This document shows positions 31,544 through 42,819 of a stretch of DNA of 64,000 nt, piece by piece; the stretch's first letter is position 1; the number at the start of each line of letters is the position of its first letter. The DNA lies in assembly GCF_020520425.1 (NCBI RefSeq), contig NC_079487.1:126254385-126318384 (forward strand). Direction: 5' to 3'. The notes beneath the pieces are model-generated. The model was given only the letters and a program-made list of their open reading frames with translations, did no database searches and was not told the DNA's origin. The translations under genes and the position numbers were made by a program. Origin of the DNA: Spinacia oleracea. Taxonomy: Eukaryota; Streptophyta; Magnoliopsida; Caryophyllales; Amaranthaceae.

Positions 31544-31804
31544 TAGTGCGCGCAAGACCTTTTGTTTAAGAATTGGTGCGTCTATACAATGCGGACCGAA
31601 TTATTTCTCGGATTTTATCAGGTCAAATTAATTAAATTTGTTATCAAGTTAAATCAGGTTGTGTGTCAGTTACCACCAACATTACAAAACTCTCCCATGT
31701 TCTCGTATGTCCATATGAGAATGTATTCTCTTCACCATAAAAAAAAAAAAAAAAATTCAGGCTTAATAAGTTCCAATTAGGCCCTATCAGTTTGACTTTC
31801 TGAA

Positions 31805-32210
31805 ATTAATTATGCAATCAGGTCCGATTGTGCCTTATAAGTTACAATCAGGTTTGATAAAGTCCTATAAGGACAATCGGGCTTAATAAGTTCCAATATG
31901 TTCGAATAAGTTCAGTTCAGATAAGTTTAGGTTTCTCCCGATGAATATAATGCACCCTAAATTTCATTTCATTATCATATTTTAAAATGGGCTCCCGTGG
32001 GATCGACTTATAATTTAATTAATTATGCAATCAGGTCCGATTGTGCCTTATAAGTTACAATCAGGTTTGATAAAGTCCTATAAGGACAATCGGGCTTAAT
32101 AAGTTCCAATATGTTCGAATAAGTTCAGTTCAGATAAGTTTATGTTTCTCCCGATGAATATAATGCACCCTAAATTTCATTTCATTATCATATTTTAAAA
32201 TGGGCTCCCG
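31805..32210. repeat. Tandem duplication of about 213 bp
   Basis: The segment beginning ATTAATTATGCAATCAGGTC occurs at 31805-31998 and again at 32018-32210. I count a single G/T mismatch (TTTAGGTTTC / TTTATGTTTC). The near identity implies a very recent event. The units contain AAGTTCAG/ATAAGTTC motifs related to the MITE at 55566-55790. Confidence 0.88.
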
Positions 32211-32233
32211 TTTTTTCATGCATATAAGTAATA

Positions 32234-32483
32234 CTCTTTCTATCCCTTTTTGATTGCCTCATAGTTAAAATTCACTTTATTAAGTGTAAAGTACTAAAAT
32301 GTGTATATTGGTGGATAAAGTAAACCCACAATGAAAGGGATTAATTACACCCAAAAAAAACAATGAAAGGGATTAAGAAAGAACAAGTGAGAAAATTTGT
32401 CATTTACTATCTGAATCAATCTCAAACGAACACATTAAAGAGAAAATTGAGGCAATGAAAGAGGAACGGCCAAACGGAGGGAG
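32234..32483. mobile_element. Stowaway-like MITE, 250 bp
   Basis: TA flanks at 32232-32233 and 32484-32485. The right end in minus sense is CTCCCTCCGTTTGGCCGTTC, with TTGCCTCA shared by both arms (GATTGCCTCATAG left, TTGAGGCAATG right). The left terminus is more diverged. Confidence 0.7.
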
Positions 32484-32485
32484 TA

Positions 32486-33030
32486 AATACATAATGTATT
32501 ATTAATGTTGCGTTGGTGTGAAGGATGGGCGACCAAACAAAGCCCATGATCAAATTAAAATGCTAGTATCACTACTAGCAAAAAAAAAATCCCAACAAAA
32601 AATTAAAAAAAAAAGAGAAAAGAAAATCAAAGGAATAACACACTGATGCAAAACTCTAAGAGCACACACAACCTTGACATATAGCTTGGGTTAAGTGATA
32701 ATTGACAGGACAAAATGACTACAATGTTACCGTGTACGAGGGTCAAAATTTAATTAACTTGACCCGGGTCGCATATGTGACCCAAGGTCAAGTGCATTAA
32801 AATTGGAGGTGGGATCGACTTCATCTCCACTTGCAGTTGCATCGGCTGTTTGCATGCAAATATTTAATGCAATTTGTATCGTGATTATATTACTGTATAC
32901 ATGCAACAAATATTTCAAGTTGTTGGGCTCATGTGAACCTGCCACGCATTCAATCATGTAATTAATTTTTTTTTAATTTATATGTAATGTTAATTCAATA
33001 AGTACGAATCCTATCGGAGAATCTATCTTA
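32486..33030. other. Intergenic stretch, nothing recognised
   Basis: AT-rich, with A-runs near 32581 and 32606. The small minus frame at 32754-32957 has no recognisable protein. Confidence 0.5.
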
Positions 33031-33039
33031 CTACGGTAC

Positions 33040-33234
33040 ATGGAGAAAATGAATGAAATACGGGATAGAGATGTTCATAAATCATTGAAAAATGATTTGA
33101 TCGAACATGTATGGAAAAATTTCAACCAAGGAGAACTTAATAAAAAATTAATAGTCAGTTATGTATCAATTTTACTTCATCATGCTACATATATATGTTT
33201 AAGATTATACCTTACATTTTTTATTTATATGTAA
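33040..33234 (+). pseudogene. Transposase-like C-terminal remnant (PIF/Harbinger-like, uncertain)
   Basis: ATG 33040 opens 64 codons containing EIRDRDVHKSLKNDLIEHVW. A segment of this form (IRDxxxHxxLxxDLxEHxW) is, from memory, found near the end of plant PIF/Harbinger-type transposase proteins. The DDE catalytic part is absent, so at most this is a relic. TTTATATGTAATGTTAATT occurs on both sides (about 32977 and 33223), as if the fragment sat between direct repeats. Confidence 0.35.
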
Positions 33235-34614
33235 TGTTAATTTAATTTCATATTTATTCGTTTGTTAAAATTAATAATTGTGTTTGAAGGTGAATTTAAA
33301 GTGGAGTATATGTAAAAGTACAAAAAATAAATAAGAAAAATTAATGACCTTGAGTCAAGATTGTAGAAGCAAAAGGAGAAATTTAAACAAGTGGTATGTA
33401 AGTTAGTGGATTAGCACTGTCGTACAGTGGTCGCCTCTCTCTCTTTCTCTAACTTCGTGGCCGCAAATCTAAAACCTCAGAGAGGAAATCAAGCGGCGGC
33501 GCAAAGCAGTTGCAGAGGAGAGAGAAAACGCCGAAGAAATTTAGCAGTAAAAAATCAAACCCTAAAACCTCAGGGAAGCGCCGTGGTGGTGGTAGTGGAG
33601 GAGAGAGAAGAGGCCCTCGATTACCTTCGGCGTTTAGAAAGCAGCTTGACAATTTCAAAAACCCTAATGGTGGTGATGATGAAGTTATTGATTCTGATGA
33701 AGGGGAGTTGAATTACGTCAAAAACCCTAATGGTCATGTTGAGAATTACGAGTATCAGCTCCCAGAGAAATTCAAGGTTTTTCTTCCCTTCTTGCTGTGT
33801 TTTTGTCTAATTAGACTTGAAACTGCAAATTTTTGATTTTTTTGGAGGGGAGTTAATTTGGTGGTGGAAATGGGGTAAAATTATGTGTTCTATGTTGTAA
33901 ATTAAAGTAATTTAGCTAATTATTTCATGTAGTTTAGCAATTTAATGTGTTGTTGTGCGATGAGATTTTAGAAGCTGAACCTGTTTGCTGTGTTCTTAAA
34001 TTTCTTTCGTTTGTGCTTATTTTGAGAATATAGGTGTAGAACTTTGAGAAATTGCATGAATTTTAGGACCCTTAGCTTATGTTCAATAAAGAGATTGGTA
34101 GCTTTTTGGGAAATTAAGAGTGCAATTAATGTTTGATTTTTACAATGGGGAACTTGGAGACGGCACAAAAGGAACTGACAGTGATTCTTTCTAGGGTCTT
34201 AGATCATTGAAATCATACTGCTTGAAAAGATATAAGACAACCTTGTTGCTGCCACATGGAGAAAAAGTGTGGGAGAGGTATTGGTTTATTCGTCATACAT
34301 TCATGCCGTTTGAATCGAGTGGGGTATTGCTGTATTGGTTAGAACTTATTAGAAGTGATATTTTTTCATATGAGAAGCGAATTCCTTCTATTGATCAGTG
34401 TTCATCGTGATTTCAGAGCCTAAGTTTAGGAATGACAACTACAGAGTACGTAGTATTTAACAGTTGAATATTTGAAGCGTGACTGTTTAGCGGGGAGGAA
34501 ATCGTAGAGTATTTAATCATTCGTGTCCCTCCATTTAGTCATTAATACCAACGTTGAACTGGCGCAGGGCCTAAGAAAAAAAAAAGAATGCCATATTGCC
34601 AGGTCAATTGGCAC

Positions 34615-35111
34615 CTTAGTTTTAAAAAGCACGAAGCGCACTGAAGCGCAAAAGGACCGGAAGCTTAAGCGCAAAGCGAAAGCGTACGCTTTTCGTAGGC
34701 GAAGCGCAACCGGAAAGAAATACTAAAATTTTAAAAGTTCAGAAAAGATGAGAAAATATGGAAAGAAAAGATGAAAAAATAAAGAAATCGAAAAGATGAA
34801 AGAAAAATTCAGAATCCGACTGGAGAAATCCAGCGAGAAGGCTAGAGAAATCCGACTACGAGAGAAAATTGCACTAGGGTTTTCAAACCCGCCAAATATT
34901 CGCTTTTTTAAAAAAAGAAATCACGTGATACTTTAAAAAGAAGATTAGAGTCACGTGGCTTTATTTTTTAATTAAAAAGAATGGTCTGTTGTCCCACAGG
35001 AAGCGCCCGCTTCCTAGCGCCTCCTGTATGTCGCTATGCTTCGGCTGGCCGAAGCGTTCTTCTTTGAGCTTTCGGGCTTCCAGGGCTTTAAGCGCACTTT
35101 TTAAAACTAAG
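34615..35111. mobile_element. hAT-like MITE in UTP14 intron 1 (497 bp)
   Basis: 8-bp duplication ATTGGCAC at 34607-34614 and 35112-35119, the hAT size. The TIR CTTAGTTTTAAAAAG is perfect at both ends. Both subterminal regions are crowded with GAAGCGC/AAGCGCA motifs in direct and inverted orientation, as expected for transposase-binding sites. No coding capacity. Confidence 0.88.
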
Positions 35112-38100
35112 ATTGGCACTCTGTATATTGAACTGTCTTTTACTCCGTATTGTTCTTATACGACTGCTATAAACTTTAAAAGTATTGGTGGGTTTTTAGA
35201 TGGATACAGCTAGCAAGGTTTTATCTTTATTGTGATATTTAAATGGGTGGATCGAACTTGGAAGTAGACTGTTACTGGGGAAGAGTGTCTGGAGAGAAAG
35301 GAGGGGCGGGGTTGGAATGTTAGAAAAAGTGATGGGTGTTTTCCGTAGTATCATGATTTTCTGTGGTGCATTTTTAAGAGAACATGCAGCGTTTTATTGG
35401 TGATTGTTGCATTTATTCTTTTAGACCAAGTGATAGCTGATGTGTTTGTTTCACTGCTGATAAAGAATGCAGCTTTTAACTCTTCCAGCCATTCCTTGGT
35501 GTAGGATGAAGACATACTATCTGACGATGACGAAGACGATGTTCTAGATCAGGATAAGGAGGATGAGGATTCTGTTGACAAGGAGGGTGATGATGGAAGG
35601 CATGCAAGAATGCTGACAGATATCACTGGAATCCATACTCAGGCGTTTGCAGGTAAATGTGCTTTGTTAGTTATATCACTCTACGATGTGTCTCTAACAG
35701 ATTTGATCATAATTGGTGTAAATGCTTGTTTGATGGTCATACCCTTCACTGTGCCAGAAGGCTAAACATTTATCTATTGCTAGAACAAATTAAAAGAAAA
35801 TTTGAGCATAACTTTAGGCACGTGTTATCTTCCCCGCTCAATGTCTGGAGCTAAATGTATTTTTCGCTCTCTGAGCAATCAAAAGAATAATTTTCTGGTT
35901 TTGTTAGGCTGAAGTTGCTAATGTTTTTGTATAGTGCCTGTTGTTCGGTCTTGGTAAATGCTAAATAGTTTTTGTATTATGCTATGAATAATTAAGTATG
36001 AAGCAGCTTTGGTAAAAAACTTAAAAAAGAAAGAGAATATACTTACAATAAGGTTGATATAAATTTCTGTTCATCAGGCAAAAAGAGAAAGGGAAATGTT
36101 GTTACAGAGGCTTATCCAGAATCTGAATTCAACCCCAGTAGTGATGTGATGTCCTCAGTGGTACTGGGAAGATCAGTATTCAAGACCTTTCGGATCCTCT
36201 TCGAGGAACTTCTAGTTACAGCAAGCTTAGGAAAAGGATTGAACATGTTGAGAAGAAAGGTGAAACAGTTCAAGCTCCGCTTTCCAAACCGGACAGGGAG
36301 AGGTTGGAGAGGGGGGTAGCATATGACCACGTTAAAAAGGTTATTACTAAATGGGAGCATCTTGTAAAGAGAAATAGAGAAGCTCCCACTCTTTATTTTG
36401 ACCAAGGTAATGATATGGGACTTCCAACTGTGGGAACCATGGCTTCTGAGTTCAAACCACGATCTGATTTTGAGAAGGCAATTGCGTCAATAATGGATAA
36501 CAAAGAGGTTGCGGAAGCTTACCAAAGTGATGGTGCCAAGCTTCTTGAGTTAAACAAGGTAGGAGCTGTTTCTATTGCATTGGCAGTTATGTATGTTTTA
36601 TTTCTTGTTTCTCTTTTTCGGTTATACACTTCGGAAAAGGAAACAAAATCTAATCAAGTTATTTCATGAAAGAAAAGTATGTTAAGCTTAGTAATAATCT
36701 TTGCTTAATAGTAGTGTAGCGTAGCCATATTTTTAATTAAACAAACTAAGCAAAGTCACTGAGTTTCCATTCTCTTCAATTATAGGCTGCAAATTGGCAA
36801 TTGGTTGCGGAATTGACTTTCTCGTTAAATTTGATAAAAGCAAAAGTCTTCACTTTGTAGGCCTTTTTAATAGGTGTCTTTTCTGAGTATTATCATATGT
36901 AATGTGACTACTGTTTTTTTGTTTAATGGAGAGAATAAATCTAGAGAAGGATGTTTGAGGTCTAAGTGAGAAATTGTTCCGAGATGATCATATAAGATAG
37001 AGGACGAAACTATTTAGGGAGGGTTTCTACTTTTAAGCTACGTCACTCTGCAAGATGCGCACGGATATGTGTCAGACACAGCCATTTTATTAATATTTTC
37101 CCTGGTTTTGGCCTGAAACGAAGTGTCTGACTGTTGTACGACTTGTACCATTCTTGTACCATTATCCAAGTGCATTTGTGCACGTTTTCATTTTCGCCTT
37201 CCCACTTTCCATTTCCCTTTCTGTGCAACATAGTAATATTGCACAACAGTGACTTATCAACTACGCTTTGTAAGGGAAGATTTAACTACTATAGTGACTT
37301 TGTGAAGATCCTGCCATTTTTTGGGGTCTGGAAGGAATAAATTAGCTTTCTCTTCATATTTGTAAGATTTAAAAAAAATATATTCTTGAATGGATAGAGT
37401 GGAAGGATCCAATTCGATAGGACTATGGCAGTGAGTGATCATATTTGACGAAGACCACTATAATCCAAGCCTGAGATTTGCCCAAAATAACTGTTTAGTC
37501 TCTATTTTAAGTTGGATGTATCTAATGGTTCTTGCAACAAATTGTGTCGCTTCATAAAGGAAACTATGATTAGTGGGTTCCGCAGCACTGATGATCTGAG
37601 TCTGTGAATATGAAGTGATTGTAAATCTTTTTGAATGATTTACTGAATGAGTTCAGCGTTGAACATTGTGAATGTGTATTTCATACAGTTATACATACTG
37701 TGGCTTTATCAACCTTTTCATAAAGACATGATGTTAAATTTTGTCCGTCGTGGTTCCTTTATGAAAAGGGTAGCTGTGGCAACAGTTAGGATTGTATAAA
37801 CAACTGTAAAATGTTGTCGCTGTTGTGTCATTCTGGTTGAATAACTAACCCACTCCTCATGCGTTATTGTTTGCAGATATCTGTCGAAGAAGTGAAGGAC
37901 CGCCAGGATAGACTTGCTAAAATGCGCAGTCTTCTATTCCGTCATGAAATGAAAGCAAAGCAAGTCAAAAAGATAAAGTCCAAGACTTATCATCGCTTAA
38001 AGAAGAAAGATAAATTGAAGGCTGCTTCTTCAGATCCGCACTGATCCTGAGGCAGCCCGAGAGTATGCTGAGAAACAAGAAAGAAAACGAGCAGAGGTAT

Positions 38101-41100
38101 GAACAGCGATGCGCTTTGGTTGCATATGTGATATTGTATTTGTGATTTAGCCACTTTCTCTCTTTAACATATATGTGGTGTTGCATTTATATAATGCAGG
38201 CACGTATGACACTGAGGCACAAAAACCAAGGCAAGTGGGCTAAACGTGTTCTTGAACGAGGTTTAAGTAAACAAGATGAAGGTACTCAAGCTGCTATAGC
38301 TGAACAGTTGCATCTTCATAATCTTCTGACCAGAAAAATGAATTCCGTTAAGGAAAACAGCAGCAGTGATGATAGTAGTGGTGAGGATGATGAGGATATG
38401 GATAGTTCGGATGAGGAGGGTGCATCAAAGTTATTAGCTAAGGCAAAAGAAAAAACGATTAAATTAATGGAACAAGAGGATGAAGTGCCTGATTCAGGGG
38501 TTCTTTCGTTGCCTTTCATGGTATATTCTGCTCATTTCTGTTGTTTGCTTATTGTATATTTTACTACATTATTCTGCATTCTCTCACGCTGTTTTGTTTG
38601 GAATGAGATTTTTAAAAATCCAAAAAGGATCTCCAGGAAAATGGACGGCACAAAAAAAAATCAGCAAAGATGAATTGTGCTTTTCCTTGCATTCTTACTT
38701 TTCAGGACATTAGTTTGCTGTTCTTTGTTATGTTTTGCAGTGTGATTATTTGAGATTTTATTTGAGATGTCCCTTTCCGGGGCTGTGTCTTTCCGTCCTT
38801 TTTCAGGAACTCACCATTTACAAATTTCTTTCAATGGATAACAATCTCTTATCAGTTACGAAGTATTTTTTTCCTCTTTTATGCCCTTTTTTTCTCAAAA
38901 TTTCGTCTCTGAAATTATGAACTGAAAGATTCCAGGAGGGTGGGGGGATGTTAGGCAAGCAGAAAAGAATTTAAATGACCCAAATGACCTTTGATCAAAC
39001 ACTGGACATGGAACTCAAATGAACTTTCAAAGACATATACGTTTCTGGTCCTGTAAAGCTGAATTTGGAAACGTACGACTCAATTGTGTAAAAAAATCTA
39101 CCTTTTTTCCTTGATTAAAGTTAATATCTTCTGCTTAAGTCTTCAGCTTGGTTGTTCTCGACTCCGTTCCTTTGTGTTCTTTGAAGCTTTTCATTTCATT
39201 TCATTGATCCCTGTTGTCTTTGCTAGTTCTATTCTGTTTCCACTATTCATGATAACGTTTTTCAAAAATGTAACATTTCATCGTAGACTTTGTTACCTCG
39301 CTTTGCTAAATATTTGTCACCCATTGAACATACGAAATCATCAAACCTAGTGTCTGTGTTAATAAATTGTGACATACAAATTACAATCAATTTACATTTT
39401 CCCCATCACTCACAAGGTTTGTTCACCTGCTACCTATCCGTAGATAGATGAGAGATTATGCAACAAATAGGGTGGTCAGAGTATAAATTCATATGGTTTT
39501 TCCACTAATGTGCATAAAAGCTGGCTTATTGGGAATTTGAGCTTTACAGAGTGGGGTTAGATAGTTGTCACACTGATTGATGACCTTGGTATGATATAGT
39601 TTTTGTTGCTTGTTTTTTATTCTTCCTTATCTTGGCCTTTATGTTATTTTTCTTTCAGGCCTCCCTCTTGCCCTCTTGTGTAGACCTGTTTAACACAAAA
39701 CTCAATACCTGATGGATGGCACTATTATTGACTGTGGCTTTGCCTACCTGATTCCCACTCTTGCTTATGTCTTTGATTCTTTTGTTTGCTAATGTTTTAC
39801 CCGATTTGTATTGATCATAGGTACGAGGACTGGAGAAAAGAAAGGAGGCTGGTAATGGAGAAGCCAAACGTGTTCTTGGCGACTACGAGTTATCTTTAAA
39901 TCAGACTGCGGAGAAGGGCCTGAAAAATGGAACTCCAAGTGGTAGACGAGTTTTTGGTGTAACCAAAAAGGTTGAAGAGGCTAATATAAAACACAGACCA
40001 GATGTTGACAATTATGGAAGCGATAACGAAGATACTATTGAAGAGAAGGATGATATTCAAATGGAATGTGCGATAGGTAATCACATGGAAAAGGATGTCG
40101 AAATTGATTTGGATGTACTACGTGAAGATTTGGAGACTGGTGATGATTCAGCTTTCAAAGTAATTGGATTCTTCTTGCCTTTTTCTTTATGTTGAGGGTA
40201 TTATCTTAATAAATGTGTGATTAATACTGCCATGCCTTGCAGAGTATTATTGATGTAGCTGAAGACTCTGGGCCAAGAACAAGTCGTGATGTTTCTGTTT
40301 TCACATCTGGTTCTTGGAAACAGGTTAGAGCTATTCTATGTGTAGGTTATTATTGTCTGTTGGATGGGGACAATTGCATTGTTATGTGCAGATTTGTAAA
40401 TATCAAACTGTTAAGCGAAGGCTTTATGGACTTTATGCATACAGTCCTATTTTCCTCACATAAATACATTCTACCATCTGCTTTTACGTTCTTCCTTACG
40501 GACACTATATCTTCTCTTGTTTCATTTTTATCAGTTGTTTCTTTTTCTCCAAACAGGGGCGTGAAACAACAAAATAATAACCTTTCTGGCTTTCTGCCTT
40601 TGCTCCTTCTTGTCTCCTTGTTAACCTTGTAAATTTGTAATGGTGTTCTTTAGGTCCTTGTTTTAAAAAAACAATTAAATACTGATGAACGGAAGTAATT
40701 TTACTCCGTATTACCTGAGATGGAATGAGGTGGGTCATGGGAATCTAGTGAGCAGATGGAGACATTGAACACCCCTTTTTAAGTTTCTTATGTGCACAGG
40801 GACAGAGTACTGGAATGTTGAAAATTTCATATTTAACTCCAGTGGTTTTGTATGCAGATGAAGAATGATGGAAGTAAAGGGGGTTCTACTTATGATGCCA
40901 ATGTCAAGAGTAAGCCAGAGGTTGCAAAACCTTCTCCAAGCAGTGAAAGTGGAGAGGTATACCGTATACAATTAAATGATTGAATTTCTCAAGTTCTTCA
41001 TATTTATTTAAGGATTTATTTTTATTTTGCCTTACTGTATGCGTATCTGTTTTTCAAAATACTAGGAAGAGGTGGTGGGCATATGATAGATGGGATGTTG

Positions 41101-42078
41101 TCTTCAGGGGCGAGGCAAACTTATGAATTACCTACAAATGAAGAGCTAATAAAGCGTGCATTTGCGGGGGATGATGTGGAGGAAGAATTCGAAAAAATTA
41201 AAGAGGATGTTTTAAATGAAGAGAATCCTGAGCCAGAGAAGCCTCTTTTGCTTCCTGGATGAGGTCAATGGACCGATGTCCAAAAGAAAAGGGGTTTGCC
41301 TTAATGGATGCTGAAAGATCATGCAAATGCTAAGCAAAAGAGGGATGAAGCTTTGAAAAAAAGGAAGGATGCACGTCTTAAACACGTAATCATCTCTGAG
41401 AAAATTGATAAGAAGGTCAGTTTTTAACCTCTGACAAATATCATTTGCGTCTTTTAGTGTTAAAATTTATGTGGTGGGTAAAATCACTGGATGCAGGTCA
41501 AGTGGAAGGTTGTGTTACTTGATGGAATTTAAGTACCATATTGTCTGATTTGGAAAAATTAGGAGTAGAATACTCTCCCTCCATTCCAAACCTTATATTC
41601 ACCTAGATTGTGTTATTCCATATTATCTTAATGGACTAATTGATTGTCAGTTGAATATATATTTGTTTGTTTGTTTGTTTGTTTGTTATAAATGTTTGCC
41701 TAATTCTTTCAGTTTTACTACCCTCATGTACTGTATCATACTTTTCTGAGTAATTTGCAACAAGTATCCTTGTAGAGTTATTTAGTCTAGTCTATCAGCT
41801 TCACTTTTGGAATGACATCTTCATGAGATCATCTTGCTTCTAAGTTGTGATTGTTTGTTTCCACAACCTTTCTGATGCTTTGATTGTGGATTAACCTTGC
41901 AATAATGCTGTCATATGTGTTTATGGGATTGGCAGGGGGAGAAACTGTATGCAAAGACGCTGCCTTATCCTTTTTCATCGAAAGATGTTTTTGAACAAAG
42001 CATTCGTATGCCTATTGGGCCTGAATTCAACCCAACAACTGCTGCTGGGGCTCTTACCAGGCCAGAAGTGAGTTCACC

Positions 42079-42093
42079 TCTCTCTCTCTCTCT
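42079..42093 (+). repeat. CT microsatellite in UTP14 intron
   Basis: Short (TC)n run directly after the donor site of the exon ending at 42067; a (TTTG)n run is also present in the preceding intron near 41664-41690. Confidence 0.7.
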
Positions 42094-42819
42094 CAACTGT
42101 GGTTGTTTTCTCAAAAAAAAAAAAGTGTAGCCATATGATGATTTAGGCAATCAGGCGACTTTTGCTTTTTCTGACATCAAATATGTTCATTCAGGTTGTT
42201 AAGAAATCTGGCATGATCATTGATCCAATCAAATTTGAAGAAGTAGATCCACACGAAAAAGTAGATGAGCAGAAGCAAGGTGGACGGAAACAGAGAACAA
42301 ATCGTAAAAGTTCTGGCAAAAAATCAAGGCATAGTAACAAAAAATAAGTAGAATGCTGATGTTTTCCATAACTTGTGTATTTTATTTAATCGCCCAATTT
42401 TGTATTGTGATTAGCCTTTTGCAAAATGGTTTTGTTGTAACAAGCGTACCCATTTTAGTCAGACTACTACAGATATCGGTCCTGCTTTGCAAAAGACTGA
42501 CCATGATTTTGATGTAATTTATTACTATTTGGTAGCAATAAAGCTCCTGGAAAATTTTGATCTTCAGAATATGCAAGCTTCAGTACTTTAGCTTTCTATA
42601 ACCTGCTTTATTGTTGGGAGGAGAAACAAGTTTTCTCGTTGATCATAATCTGGTTGCATAATTTGACATGCTAATATGCTATCTTAAGCTCAATTATCGC
42701 TGTAAAAATCCAATTATTAGCAATCCATAAACGAATATTATCCATATAAACATGAAATATACACAAACAGAATATATTCCAAAGAGGCAAAATAATCTAG
42801 TGTTACAATTTCGTCATCA

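Larger units (their letters stand above)
33453..42347 (+). pseudogene. UTP14: UTP14-like gene, intron-containing pseudogene
   Basis: Eleven exon-like blocks spell a plant UTP14 (U3 snoRNA-associated, small-subunit processome, nucleolar 18S rRNA maturation): 33453-33776, 35505-35652, 36078-36558, 37877-38096, 38200-38520, 39821-40159, 40243-40323, 40858-40956, 41066-41415, 41936-42067, 42195-42347. Recognisable parts are GPRLPSAFRKQL, LAKMRSLLFRHEMKAKQ, MTLRHKNQGKWAKR, LPFM|VRGLEKRKEA and KTLPYPFSSKDVFEQSIR near the C-terminus. Lesions: no in-frame ATG in the first block; a GATGT duplication at 36143-36152 shifts the frame; a two-base loss near 38030-38036 puts TGA in frame; a shift at 41066-41090; TGA at 41260 (Trp expected) and TAA at 41302. 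Introns are retained, so it is not a processed copy. Splice sites still look good, suggesting recent decay. Confidence 0.85.

Noticed and set aside
33427..33711. 94-codon frame starting at the UTP14 first exon
   Set aside because: It begins at a GTG and is out of phase with the frame carrying GPRLPSAFRKQL, and it resembles no protein.
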